The notes: a model not told the origin generated them from the sequence alone. A stretch of 64,000 nucleotides of DNA from Leptasterias polaris (GCA_037783415.1 JAZGTN010000029.1:3677501-3741500), one strand, 5' to 3'; shown: positions 1 to 10,826, counted from the first letter of the stretch. A program made the numbers and translations.

Positions 1-145
1 TATTACAAAAAAACCCGAGCAAGACACCAGACACAAATAGTACATGTGGTAATGTGTTTTGGTTGGTAACCTTATTCTAGTAAAGTATATTTTTGCTTTT
101 TAGCTACTTTTTGTGCATCAGCAGCTCTATGAAATTGGGCGCAGT
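1..145. repeat. MITE family A, copy 1 (cut by window edge)
   Basis: The right end reads AGCTCTATGAAATTGGGC at about 124-141. The body (GTACATGTGG, AGCTACTTTTTGTGC) matches copy 2 at 353-555. The copy lies in the PHAX intron or 3' region. Confidence 0.6.
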
Positions 146-196
146 TTTTTTTTATAGGGATGGGGTGAGGTGGGCACAATCCCTCACGGCACAAAC

Positions 197-274
197 CTGT
201 TGCTTCGTAACTTGCGGATCTGTCTTCATGAGAAAAAGAAAGACACCACCTGGCAAACGCCGCCGAGACCCATT
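197..274 (-). CDS. PHAX: PHAX internal exon, end of RNA-binding core
   Basis: This 78-bp, 26-codon exon is flanked by a TTTCAG acceptor (275-280) and a GTTTGT donor (191-196). It encodes NGSRRRLPGGVFLFLMK followed by TDPQVTKQQ. This matches the vertebrate PHAX segment NGSRRRTPGGVFLNLLKN. Joining it in phase 0 to the exon ending at 1131 restores the family spacing (GMMTL then NGSRRR, against GLFIM then NGSRRR in vertebrates) with no gap. The rest of the gene (the vertebrate IKDIFYIENQKEYE region and the acidic C-terminus) must lie beyond the left edge. The exon was found only by translating across the intron. Confidence 0.87.
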
Positions 275-352
275 CTGAAACAAAGAGAAAAATCAAAGAT
301 ATTATGGTTCTTTTTCATGCAATTCAATAATGCACCTTTTTCAAACATTCAG

Positions 353-555
353 GGCCCAGCTTAAGCAGCAAATATTGCTTAACAATGGTTTGCTTAGCAT
401 ACATGTAAATACACAGGATACCACTCAGTTACAAACCGTACATGTGGAATGGCAAATTGGCTGGTTTCCTTATTTCTATAAGTATAATTTGTTGTGTGCT
501 TAGTAAACATTTAGCTATTTTTTGTGCTGGGCAGCTCTATAAAGTGGACCCTGGT
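353..555. repeat. MITE family A, copy 2
   Basis: An element of about 200 bp with inverted ends, GGGCCCAGCTTAAGCAGC on the left and GCAGCTCTATAAAGTGGACC on the right. It lies inside the PHAX intron between 275 and 1130. Apart from this element, the 855-bp intron shows nothing I can name. Confidence 0.6.
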
Positions 556-1130
556 TTTTAAAATAAGTGTATTGCTTAGGAGCAAGACAATATAATTAGA
601 GAGTGGTAACCAGCGTCTGAAGGAGGAACACACATTTAAAAATAGGATGTCAGTGTCACACGTGGCCAGTGGCTACTGTCTGCTTATAAATGGTCTTCTA
701 TTTTGGGAGTCAGCTTGCGTGTAAGGATTTGGTGCAGGGAGTCTCACCCCGCCGCCTGTAGCCTAAAAACACCTCTGCACAGTAACCAGGCCGCAATTTT
801 CATTTTTGAGAGGGACATGCCATTTTCTTTTTGCAAAGAGCACTTCCACTAGAAATTCTTACAGTCTACGGGAAACTTTTGAAGGGGCACCAAAGGCCAA
901 GACTAGGGGCAAGAGAGGCCAGGGCCTCTATGTAATTCCAGCCCTGGTAATAGTTACACAGGAAAACTGACTCCCACAATGGTACAACCAAGATTTATTG
1001 TTGTGATTACATCTAATCATGTGAATTGAGTCAATACACCACCCTCTTCTGGTGATCAAATTTTAACAGCCGACAACTCAGAATGGAGTGAGATTTGAAC
1101 CTTCAGCCACTAAAAGAACATCTCCCTTAC

Positions 1131-1910
1131 CAGTGTCATCATTCCCCCGTTCTTCTCCGTGTCGGCAGTAAGCTTCCACAGTTCCAATGCCTTATCAACC
1201 CCAACAGCGTTCACAACACGCATGATAAGTTCTCTCTTGCTCTCTTGCAGACTGAAAGCGATCTTGCCGGCAATTTCTTGCTTGCTCAAGGAGGGGCAGA
1301 TAGAAATAAACTTCATGGAGGATGAATAGTCGGATTGTGGGCGACTACCCAGTCTGGCCTTTGCAGTCTTTCTGCGACCTGAGCCTCTTTCACCAAGTCG
1401 CTGATGTGCGCTGGCTAGCCAGCTATCATCAGAAGTTTCTCCGACACCATGCTTTAGCTCTCGTCTCCCGAGGGATTCGTTTTTGGTGATAGGGGGCGCT
1501 CCAAGGTTGCCTCTCTTCGGGCCATTCTTTTGACAAATTTGATAGTCATAGCTCTCTACGTCACGGCTGCGAGACAGCTCCATGTTGAAGCCGTCCATCT
1601 CTCGTGCAACATGGTCTTCATTTTGTCTCTGCACCACCTCACCCCACACGTTGTTCCTTTTTTGTCTTTTGACCCCAGAACTAGGGGCAGCACTGCAAGG
1701 CCCTGCACCCATCAAACCATTTCCCCTGTCAGCTTTTGCCACTCTGCTGCCACGTTTGTCAAAACCGGGTTGTTGGCCGGCCCTCTTGCTTTCCGTTTGG
1801 TTGGATTGTTTTCGACGCTTCCATGGCTGATCGTCATCACTGTCGCTGTTTGTGTCACTTCCACTGTCGTCTGAGCTGTTTGCTCGATTCACATCTCTGT
1901 ATGATGCCAT
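1131..1910 (-). CDS. PHAX: PHAX (phosphorylated adaptor for RNA export), N-terminal and central exon
   Basis: PHAX bridges capped U snRNA, the cap-binding complex and the exportin CRM1 for nuclear export. This exon encodes 260 residues from an ATG at 1910. In order they are an acidic Ser/Asp stretch followed by Trp-Lys-Arg-Arg-Lys (about 10-35), the conserved NNVWGEVVQRQNED segment, a YDYQICQK segment, and the start of the RNA-binding domain (KIAFSLQESKRELIMRVV, then ALELWKLTADTEKNGG). All of these align with vertebrate PHAX from memory. The exon ends at ACACTG|GTAAGG in phase 0, exactly where the next exon continues the RNA-binding domain. An acceptor (ACACCAG) lies at 1924-1930, so the exon probably starts at 1923 with a few 5' UTR bases before a good Kozak context (AACATGG). 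The vertebrate MEDGQLSDSDSD leader was not found, so the start could instead be in an upstream exon. Confidence 0.9.
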
Positions 1911-2122
1911 GTTTTGTCTCAAGCTGGTGTTAACAACTTACTTTACTTATTCAACAGCCCTGGAATAAATTATAATAAATTATTAGTCTTTTAGCATCAG
2001 GGCTCTTCACATTTGTGTGTGGGGGGGGGGGGGGGCCTTGCAGCACCCTAAGCATGCCAAGGGAAACTAATACTATACAATTTTGCATTGCTGTTGAAAT
2101 AAGTACTATTTTACTTATCCAG

Positions 2123-2305
2123 GCCAAATTTCATGGGGCAGCTTACTGCAGAATTCTGCATTTTCTTTGTTAAGGCTACCTGTAAAAAAACCCAGCATTC
2201 TATGCCCAGACTTCTGTACTTGTTGTAGTAACTTACCTTGTCCTTAGTAGTTAAATAACTTAGCATAGTAAGCAGTGCCATGAAATTGGGCCTTGTTTAT
2301 AAAAC
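2123..2305. repeat. MITE family A, copy 3
   Basis: The inverted ends are AAATTTCATGGGGCAGCTTA (left) and AGCAGTGCCATGAAATTGGG (right). It is the same family as copies 1 and 2, and a related end occurs at 39503. Confidence 0.55.
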
Positions 2306-2684
2306 AAACTGTCATTCTGATGTTTTAGTAGGTACACACAAGATCACCAACTTTGTGGAAATTTCAACATCACTAATTTTTATGAGATTGAGAATATTCT
2401 TATAATATGGTGTAGTTTCTTCAAACATTGACAAGAATACTTAGGAATGTCCAAGAAATACGGCTAAATTTCTAAATACCCGAGTATGATTATTTTTGCC
2501 ATTTTAGCTTCTGGGTTTCCTGGAGAACTAAATATTCATCGTACCATGTGATGATGTGAAAACGCACCGACAACAAAATGACCTGATTCTTGCAAACTAC
2601 ATGGACTTTCCTTCCGCCATGATTCCGCACCACACCAAGTCTGACTCCCGAGACTCCAGCATCAACCCAAAACTACAGTACGGA

Positions 2685-3762
2685 TGTATTTAGCCCCATT
2701 ATAGTGCCAATACTCTGGACTTCCTCCGATCCTTGGCCCTACGCCCATGAACCTCCAGGAGGTGAAATCATTTTTCTAATAGAAACTCACGTTTTTATGC
2801 CGAGATTTTTTCCCCAGTTGTCACTTATTGTAGCTCATTTGTGGACAGCACATTAAGATGAAAATGAGCGCGCTCGTTTTGGTGTAATTTATGAAGAATA
2901 TCTGAGGCGTTACTAACACGATTTGACTGCCCGGCAGCCATGATGTTTGCTAATGCGCATGCACGCTGACATAAAGCGCTGTGTGTGTGACCTGTCTGTA
3001 CTACTAGCCTAGTCGCTGCTTCAGCAGTTTTCTTGCGATGAAAGAAGAAGAAAAAAAAGTCAGGTAGCACAAATATTTACTGTATGTATATATTGGTAGT
3101 AGTCAGGGAATCTGACAGAAGAAAACAGGGTTTTTTGTGCAGGGGCAAAAACTTCAGTTTTTGATGCACAAACTTTGAATATTAATAAGAAAAACAATCG
3201 ATACAATTCTTATTGACCATAACCTATATTGAAAAAAAACAAAAACCCACACACATTAATTATTGTATATTATGGTAGGAAATGTTAAGATGGTAGGAAG
3301 AAATGTTTACGCTTACCGCACCGAGTGATGAATAATTGACTAGTGACGTAGCTAGTTCTGTTATGTGCTACCGGGGCTAGCCGCGGCGGATGATCGCGAC
3401 GAATGACACGAAAAAGACTACACAGGTCATCATAGCGCTGTACATGTCAGCGTGCATGCGCATTAGCAAACATCATGGATGCCGGGCAGTCAAATCATGT
3501 CAGTAACGCCTCAGATATTCTTCATAAATTACACCAAAACGAGCGCGCTCATTTTCGTCTTTATTAAGTTATTGTGCTGTACACAAATGAGCTACAAAAA
3601 CAATCAATAAGTGACAACTGGGGAAAAAATCTCGGCATAAAAAAGGTGAGTTTCTATTCGAAAAATGATTTCACCTCCTGGAGGTACGTACATGGGCGCG
3701 CGTAGGGCCAAGGATCGGAGTGAGTCCAGAGTATTGACACTATTAATGGGGCTAGGATGTAT
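2685..3762. repeat. Foldback element / inverted duplication with arms of about 320-350 bp
   Basis: The left arm (about 2685-3000) and right arm (about 3416-3762) are diverged reverse complements over their whole length, around a spacer of about 415 bp. Shared landmarks are CCTCCAGGAGGTGAAATCAT, GAGCGCGCTC and GCGCATGCACGCTGAC. Each arm holds a short open frame starting ATGG(C/A)TGCCGGGCAGTCAA that reads towards the arm's outer end, with a NRF-1-like TGCGCATGCA just upstream. The frame stops after 38 codons (left, minus strand) or 30 codons (right, plus strand). A GTGAGTTTCTAT donor-like sequence follows in both arms. The left arm lies upstream of PHAX on the same strand, so it could carry a PHAX 5' exon or promoter. 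This is untested. Confidence 0.75.
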
Positions 3763-3769
3763 TGTTCTT

Positions 3770-5460
3770 TTGGATCACATGTCAAGGAGTGACACCAGCC
3801 AGACAGACAGTTTTATGTCTGATGTGTGTGCGTCGTGCAGAGCATCCGATTCAGAGAATAAACTATCATCACCTCCCACTACGTAACAACATTGCATCTC
3901 TTCCGGAACATGAATTAACAACCATCTCAGAGGACTAGACAGTAATTATGCAAACAATGGACAGATGAACTGAACTCGAGCACTTACCTCATTTATCTTG
4001 ATTCGGGTGAGTATTGAAAAAGTACTATTCAACGCGTTACCTCAACGTATTTTACTGTACCTTTTTGTTATGATTGACCTACCTAGACGTCGCCTTTTAA
4101 CAATACTACGTACAGACTCTCGCACTAAAACGAAACCAGTCTGCGAAATTTAGCGCGCGAGAACGGGGTGCACCACACTAAATAAGCCAGAATTAATGCG
4201 CCAAGCTACTTATCATAATTTGTAAACCCACAACTTATTTTTAATTATAACGTTTTGGGGGTCATGCAATTAATAGATTGTGTAAATATAAAAATCTATC
4301 ACAACCTGGGGGTTCTGTGCTTCAACTTTTGAGGAGACTTGATAAATTTAGGCGTTAAAGTTGGCCCTATTTGACCGGGGAAGTGGAGAAGTGCTTCACG
4401 AAAACTGGCAGCAAGTCGGTTTTGGAAAAAAAAAAAAAATCGTGTTTTTTTCTTCTGGGGTAGTTAGCAAAAATTCCAAACGGCTGACCTGCCAAAAATT
4501 GAAAAGAATTCTGAAGTTTAGTTGTCCGGAAATATGTCTGATTGGTTTTCAAGAGGCTGAGAGACTTACACGATTTTTTGAGTATTTTTGAATAATTATC
4601 ATTTAGCATTGGTTCCTATGGGAGATCATTTAGAGGGGTGCGCCCAACGGTAAAACAAAGCGCGCCCTCAAGGGCCGGTATTTCGTTTTTTTCATTCGGC
4701 TTATACCCAATGATGGGGTTCGTTGAATGAAAGAAAAAGTCAAAAGAAAGTGCGTTGGTAAAAAAGTGCCCTCACCACACCCGCCCCTGATTGCATCGAA
4801 CCCAGTTGTGGTAAAAAAGAGCTTTGCAAATGAACAGAACGTGCGGACTGTGTACCGGAAAGGCTCTCGACGGAAAAGTCACCGTGGGGGCGGACCTGAC
4901 ACGACCCATTTCTTGGTCAGTATGCACCGAATTTGTGTCTAAAATGTCACAGAAACGGATCAAACTAACACAGAATCCAAGTTAAAATCCCAGTATTAAC
5001 CCTTTTTCAGGTCAATTGACCTGTCGGAGAAATGGGACTGCTACAAGCAAAGGCTCATAACTTAGACCCATCAGCCGGCAATTTTGCGAAAAGACTGATG
5101 GGAAAAATCCATTTCGAATGGCCACACGTACGTGCTGTCACATCTCTTCTTGATCGTTCATGCAAGTCAATTTTAATCCGCCCATTTTTCTGCTAAATTA
5201 TCCACCACCTTGCTTAATTACTACCCGTAAACAGCATTAAGAAAATGACCTCTGGATGAACTTTAAATAAATATGGCGTAATGATAATTTTATGCTCACC
5301 ATTATTAGATTATGTTCAGGGCTAGTACCGAATTTGTTCGTTTATTTTGTAAAAGAGAACATTTTTTATTATTGTGAATACTTCTGTTGACTGTGTTTAT
5401 TGTCGTCGTAAACATGTAGTTATGTAGTGAAGACTGGTGTGAAAGAAGCCTGCATGATTA
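3770..5460. other. No gene recognised
   Basis: This interval is AT-rich with scattered short open frames that look like chance. An A14 run lies near 4426-4439. I see no domain or convincing exon. Confidence 0.5.
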
Positions 5461-5463
5461 CTT

Positions 5464-5875
5464 AAAGGTGCTGCATATATACGTTTGGTAATTGGAGCCT
5501 ACTGATTGTGTTAATCCTATATAAATGTAGGTAGGCATACACTAAAACTAACCTGTAAAAATTTCACTTCAAAAGGTGGTCGCGTTTTTTAGATATCACC
5601 GAAAAACCGGAGCGAATAATATTATTTCCACGCAGGAAGAATGTTCCCCATAGGAATACACAGTCTGAGAAGCGTTTCTGACAGAAACGCTTCTCAGATT
5701 CAAATTTTGGGGAATAAAAAGTGATAATACTTTTCCATAACCACGTAGTACTTCGAAAATAAAAGTTTCTCAAATTTCATTATACTATCCAAAGCTGCTG
5801 TACTTCTTACCAAGTAAGTTTCTATTGCCATTAATTTTCAGAGTCATTACCAAACGTGTACTGTGCCTTTAAAGG
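5464..5875 (-). repeat. Palindromic MITE family B, copy 1
   Basis: A copy of about 410 bp with ends TGCATATATACGTTTGGTAA and TTACCAAACGTGTACTGTGC. A perfect central palindrome at 5664-5698 (half-site TCTGAGAAGCGTTTCTG) is its hallmark. Other copies are at 9274-9815 and 45130-45512. Confidence 0.75.
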
Positions 5876-5915
5876 TTAAAGGGAATTAGGTATACGTTTG
5901 GTGATTACTCATTAA
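5876..5915 (+). repeat. MITE family B, copy 2, left piece (split by piggyBac)
   Basis: The sequence TATACGTTTGGTGATTACTC ending in TTAA (5912-5915) matches the start of family B. The copy resumes after the piggyBac element at 9274. Confidence 0.65.
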
Positions 5916-6090
5916 CCCTGGGGAGCCCCAGGTGACATATATGTCACATTTTATAAATAAAATACAAAAAAATATAAAAAACATTTTTTTTTACATCAAA
6001 CCCCCACCAAAGCCCAATGTTACACTGATGTAACATGTATAGCGACCTCTAGTGGCAGTTCCAGGTATAACGGATAGGTCATTACCCCTC

Positions 6091-6105
6091 AAACATGGCG
6101 GTAAC
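6091..6105 (+). promoter_or_regulatory. YY1-like motif upstream of the piggyBac leader exon
   Basis: AAACATGGCGGTAAC fits the AANATGGCG core of YY1 sites often found near transcription starts. It lies about 60 bp before the leader-exon donor at 6165|6166. The role is inferred. Confidence 0.3.
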
Positions 6106-6742
6106 ACAAGATTGTTCAACGTAAAAAATACCCAGATTTCCATGGTGTCTTTCTACGTGTTCTAGGTAAGTATCATGTGAACATTATATGTTAGAATTAT
6201 CAGTAGATAGTAAAGGTAATTTGGAGGTATAAAGTTTTGGAAAACTATTCATTTGGGCTTTGATGAGGGCAATTTTATAGTCGTGTTACGCCCGTGTCAC
6301 AATGGGGCTTACTGCACACTGTGCACTTACTTAGTGCATGTACCATCACATGCATTGGTATACCATGACAACGCGTCGTTGATAGGCAAAATCGTCGTCT
6401 AGCAATATACAACACAGTGATTTATGTTTTGGTCTTGGGATTGGAAATACATACATTTCAAAAACCTGGTAATGAATTAATTATTAATATTAAATATTAT
6501 TACTATTACAATTAGGGCCTATTTTATTTTTTTATACATTTTTTTATACATATTTTTTTTTTTTTTAAATGGATTGGGGGGGGGGGGATTGTTTGGCAAG
6601 TCAGCTGGTATTTAAAAGAACTGAAGATTTAGCCTACTCTGCTGATGATGAATCTAGTCACGAATATCCATTCAAAATACAGAGAAGAATATTTGTAATG
6701 TTATTGTAAATGTTTTTTTGTTTTTGTTTGTTTTTTCAGAGC

Positions 6743-8512
6743 ATGGCTTTTCGTCAGAGGGTAAAGTTGAATGTCAGAGATGTGTTGCAAGTTTTAGATT
6801 GTAACGAGAGTGATGATGGGTCAGAAGATGATAGTGATTCAGATGAGCCGATGGAAATTGAGACTGCATCAGATGTTGGCACAGCTGATAGTGATGATAG
6901 CTTCAGCTCATCAGATGAGGAGCCACTTGCCAACATTGCAAGTACTTCAGCAGCCAAAAGAGCAAAGGCCAAGAAGGCCAAACCTGTGTATCGGTGGAAG
7001 AAGAAACCCTTCAAGACAACAGACACGACATTCACTGGGCCAACTATTGACCCTCCACCTGCCATGGAGTTGGACACACCGTTAGGATATTTTCAACGGT
7101 TCATCACTGACGAGATGTTGGACCATGTTGTTGAATATTCGAACCAGTACAGCGTTCAGAAGAATGGACATGTCGCAAACACATTACGGAAAGAGTTGGA
7201 GCAAGTGATTGGTATGTTCTTCCGAATGGGTCTCGTTCAGATGGCTGGAGTTCGAGCTTACTGGGAAAACGGGACAAATCACGAACCCGTCAGTGGTGTC
7301 ATGAGCCGTAATCGGTTCCAGTTATTGCTAACTGTACTGCACTTTGTTGACAATTTGGTCATGACTGATGCAGACAAGAAGGCCGACAAGCTGTGGAAAA
7401 TTCGCCCATGGCTAAATATGCTGCATGAAAACTGCTTGAAATTGACAGCAGAGGAGCACAACTCCATTGACGAAATGATGGTGCAGTACAAAGGGAGGAC
7501 CAGCGGCATCAGACAGTATGTCCGAAACAAACCACATCCCTGGGGGTTCAAAATCTGGGTGAGAGCTGGCACAGATGGCTTAGTTCACGACTTCGATGTC
7601 TACCAAGGGGGTGACGGTAAACGCACAGAACTTGGCCAAGGTGCTGATGTCGTCCTGAAACTTGCTGCTACATTGCCTTATCATGTCCAGCATAAGATAT
7701 TCGCCGACAATCTCTTCACCGGTGTTCCCCTCCTTGTCAAAATAAAGGAGATTGGAATGCACTACATCGGCACCGTGCGCCAAAACCGTCTTCATGGTTG
7801 CAAGCTTGCAGATGAAAAAGAGCTCAAGAAGAAGGGTAGGGGCGCACATGACTACTGCGTGGAAGAGGACCACAACATCGTGGCAGTCAGATGGCTTGAC
7901 AACAAAGCTGTAACGCTTCTGTCCACATATGTTGGCATCAATCCCACAGACAACGTCCGCCGATGGCATTCAGAGGAAAAAGAACACAAAGAAGTCGAGC
8001 GTCCTGCCATCATCAAAGCATACAACCAGTTCATGGGCGGCATTGACTTGATGGACAGCTACCTGGCCAAATACAGGTTTCGTGTGAAGTCACGGCGTTG
8101 GTACATGTACCTGTTTTGGCATTCACTCATGATTGCTGTCGTGAATGCTTGGTTGGTGTATCGCCGTGAGTACAAGTCACTTCAACTTCCAGAGAAGTCT
8201 ATGATGAAGCGCCGTGTCTTTCAGGCACATGTTGCCTCAGCACTGGTTGGGAGGAAGTACGCACGACCACCTGGAAGACCATCACTGGAGGACGTCCATG
8301 ATGCAATGGTGAAACCCCGTCCCAGAAAAGTGCGCAAGGGACCAGTGGATGATGTCCGAAAGGACTGTTATGCTCACTGGCCAGTGAAGGTGGACAAAAG
8401 AGGGAGATGCAAACACTGTGAAGTGAACAATACAAACACCTTGTGTGAGAAGTGTAACGTGAGACTGTGTTTCGTTGAGAACCGCAACTGTTTCAAGTCC
8501 TACCATGTGTAG
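6743..8512 (+). CDS. piggyBac transposase, 589 aa, apparently intact
   Basis: This is a transposase for cut-and-paste movement at TTAA. I chose the ATG at 6743 because an acceptor (TTTTTTCAG) ends at 6739, and a strong donor (CTAG|GTAAGTATC) at 6165|6166 implies a spliced 5' leader. Residues 1-100 are acidic with a Lys/Arg patch (AKRAKAKKAKPVYRWKKK), as in many PGBD proteins. The catalytic Asp set is visible: D243 (NSIDEMMVQYKGR), D322 (FADNLFTG), and D435 and D438 (MGGIDLMDSYLAKYR). Their spacing is like that of the Trichoplusia enzyme. The C-terminus (from about 550) is a Cys/His cluster (CKHCEV, CEKCNVRLC, CF) typical of the piggyBac cross-brace zinc finger. There are no internal stops, and length and ends are normal for the family. 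Confidence 0.93.
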   Translation: MAFRQRVKLNVRDVLQVLDCNESDDGSEDDSDSDEPMEIETASDVGTADSDDSFSSSDEEPLANIASTSAAKRAKAKKAKPVYRWKKKPFKTTDTTFTGPTIDPPPAMELDTPLGYFQRFITDEMLDHVVEYSNQYSVQKNGHVANTLRKELEQVIGMFFRMGLVQMAGVRAYWENGTNHEPVSGVMSRNRFQLLLTVLHFVDNLVMTDADKKADKLWKIRPWLNMLHENCLKLTAEEHNSIDEMMVQYKGRTSGIRQYVRNKPHPWGFKIWVRAGTDGLVHDFDVYQGGDGKRTELGQGADVVLKLAATLPYHVQHKIFADNLFTGVPLLVKIKEIGMHYIGTVRQNRLHGCKLADEKELKKKGRGAHDYCVEEDHNIVAVRWLDNKAVTLLSTYVGINPTDNVRRWHSEEKEHKEVERPAIIKAYNQFMGGIDLMDSYLAKYRFRVKSRRWYMYLFWHSLMIAVVNAWLVYRREYKSLQLPEKSMMKRRVFQAHVASALVGRKYARPPGRPSLEDVHDAMVKPRPRKVRKGPVDDVRKDCYAHWPVKVDKRGRCKHCEVNNTNTLCEKCNVRLCFVENRNCFKSYHV

Positions 8513-8925
8513 ACTGAATCATCATGTACACGTATGAACATGCTCCAGCAGTATATGAAATTGTATGACAGCACAGGCTTTTACTAGATTTTGGGGGGGG
8601 GGGGGGGGGTGGAGAGAGGAAAATCACTCAGTGGTTCACCAAGCATTTGTCTTTTGGGGGCTCCTGAATGTTTTAAATTTTGAATTTTCTCCCTCCAAAA
8701 GTGACGTGGAAAATTTTCTACCGGGACAAATAATTTGAAAAGCGTATGGCTGGGGGGGGGGGGGGGGGGGTGGGGGGGCGCAGCTATGACTCTATTTCTA
8801 CACAGGTGGTGCAAATTCGCTTGGTACGTTATACTTTGCACTTAGTGATCTCCCATAAACTAATCCATCACAAAGTGCACCACTGGAAAATAACATTTAA
8901 AAAAAAAATTAGATTACAAGCCAAT

Positions 8926-8962
8926 CCCCCCCCCCCCGGGGGGGGGGGGGGGGGGGGGGGGG
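8926..8962. repeat. Poly(C)12-poly(G)25 tract
   Basis: C 8926-8937 is followed directly by G 8938-8962, forming a near-palindromic homopolymer hairpin inside the piggyBac 3' region. Pure G runs also occur at 8593-8609 and 8752-8770. Confidence 0.9.
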
Positions 8963-9273
8963 CTCTGATACCACTTTAAACTGACCCTAGAGTTGTGTAC
9001 CATTTATTAATAAGTACAGGATACATGATGCATCGTATTGGACTTCAGTACTGGAATGGATTACAGTGTAATGAAATTGGTTTCCAACACATTTTTCAAT
9101 ATGTAACTTACCTATGACCCAATGTGACGTATATGTCACATTCCGTAAAAAAGGTCAAATGAGGTCATATGTTTGCAAATGCTAAATAAATGTGGTACAG
9201 CACCCCAAACAAACTTGCTTTTGTGAAAGAATATTTTTTATTTCATTTAAAAGATGCCTTGGGTTCCCCAGGG

Positions 9274-9815
9274 AAAATCCTATTGGTTAGAAGCCTACTG
9301 CAGCTTTCGATAGCATTTCTGAGAAAACATTTCGCTTCGAAGTTTTGTGGTTATATATCAGTTTTAATGCCCTTAATTTGATTCTGAAAAACGTTTATGT
9401 CAGAAAACGCTTCTCAGATTGTGTATTATTAGGGATTATTATTCCTGCATGGACATAAACACTCCGGATTTTCGGCGATATCTCAAAAACACAACCACCA
9501 TTTGAAATGGAATTTTCACAGGTTGGTTTTATTGTATTGTAACGGCCACCGATTGACCAGTAAGGGGGGGGGGGGGGGGTGGGGGGCCAGCACGACTCCC
9601 GTCGGAGAACTGCTGGCCGCCCCCTGCAGGCCGATTGGTGAAACCCAGTAAATAAAGCTCCGGAACAAGGGACAGAAAAGCCAGTTAATTGTACATTCTT
9701 GTGTCATTAAGCTGTGTGCATCGCAACCCCCGGTCGACGCTACAGTATAATATATACCAACTAGAGGATTAAAACAATCGAACGCTTCAAAAAAGGTAAA
9801 CTTAGCCTTTAAAGC
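9274..9815 (+). repeat. MITE family B, copy 2, right piece
   Basis: It contains the family landmarks: diverged palindrome halves at about 9388-9420, CTCCGGATTTTCGGCGATAT, and GATTAAAACAATCGAACG at 9769. The copy is interrupted by a solo LTR at 9538-9744. Confidence 0.7.
9538..9744 (+). mobile_element. Solo LTR, 207 bp, with 4-bp target duplication
   Basis: It begins TGTAACGGCCACC and ends GTCGACGCTACA, with the TG...CA ends of an LTR. It is flanked on both sides by GTAT (9534-9537 and 9745-9748). An AATAAA signal lies inside, near 9650. Removing the LTR and one GTAT restores MITE family B continuity by comparison with the copy at 45.4 kb. It contains a G16 run (9564-9579). The 4-bp duplication is like that of the large LTR array at 21.5 kb, but the sequence is unrelated. 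Confidence 0.8.
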
Positions 9816-10610
9816 TTATAGTTTTTTTCCCCCTCACGTTGGAGTCACCGTGAAACAAATCCGCAAAAAATGCTACGCCCTCCTCCCAAAAGGAAAAAAA
9901 TTATAAAAAATTAAATAAATTAATAAATAAATAAAATAAATAAATAAATGCGACCGGGGAAAAAATGCAATGGAAGATTTGAAAACAATTTTTTTTTTAA
10001 ATATCTTTTTGCCGAACTATCACTTCAACGTCTAGAAATGTTTTTTATTAGCTTTGAAAAAAAGTATGAAATCAACATTTTATTTGAGGTACATACACGT
10101 TTTCCCAACGTACTGCACGCTGCAGTATCCAATGGCATTCGTGTATATCTAAAAGGGGTGGGGCATCTCATTGGAAGGAACTGCTAAAGTAGTTAACATC
10201 TTGCACTAAAACGATGATTATTATTTTCCTCGTTTTCCGAGCAGTAACAAACGTAAGCATGCTTGACCACAAATCCCTGTATGCATCTATATAATTGGGA
10301 CAATGCATCTTTAATTATAACCGAATAGGAACGTTCTTTAATTACCTATCAATAGACCATACTACAGTCACAGATTTGAAAACCAATAAACTGTTGTGAA
10401 CAATGACTTTATCATTTATTTCGACATTTATAAAAAAGACAAGCGTGCATTCAGTTAATTAATTACAGATTATTTTCCACTCAAGTTTCGCTCAGTATTT
10501 TCGCCTTTTTACACACAAAAAGAGGGACAAAATGCAGCAAAATGCCTTCTTCTACCTGTATTTTAAAAGATTAATAAATAAATACTTGGTGTGGTCCACG
10601 CACGGTGGAA
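9816..10610. other. No gene recognised
   Basis: The interval contains a (TAAA)n-like stretch at 9905-9950 and otherwise anonymous AT-rich DNA. Confidence 0.5.
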
Positions 10611-10826
10611 CTTTCCCATGAAATATGTAAATTGCACATCGTGCGTGCGCACTATTAACGCTACTGGTTGGCAAACTGAGGAAACGTCGTGCTTTTTTGT
10701 TTGGGGCTGATGGTTACATGACGCATACGCGTTTGTGCATCTGCCTAGAGCACAACTCTACGGCATTTGTCAATTAATAGTGTCTTTGCGCATGCGTGAA
10801 TGTAATTAACATATTTCATGGGAAAG
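10611..10826. repeat. MITE family C, copy 1
   Basis: A 216-bp element with inverted ends CTTTCCCATGAAATATGT and ACATATTTCATGGGAAAG. It carries TTGCGCATGCGTG, a close match to the NRF-1 consensus. The second copy is at 49642-49858 in the opposite orientation. Confidence 0.8.

Larger units (their letters stand above)
5916..9273 (+). mobile_element. piggyBac-type DNA transposon, about 3.36 kb
   Basis: The 5' end is TTAA followed by CCCTGGGGAGCCCCAGG (5916-5932). The 3' end is CCTTGGGTTCCCCAGGG (9257-9273), an imperfect inverted match of about 17 bp. The subterminal GACATATATGTCACAT (5933 on) recurs inverted near 9123-9143 (TGTGACGTATATGTCACATT). The right flank reads AAAA rather than TTAA, so that target copy has mutated or the junction is a few bases off. 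The element carries one transposase gene, several poly(G) tracts and a 574-bp intron in the leader. It is inserted in MITE family B. Confidence 0.85.

Noticed and set aside
1530..1874. Plus-strand 114-residue hydrophobic frame
   Set aside because: It is the antisense shadow of the PHAX coding exon.
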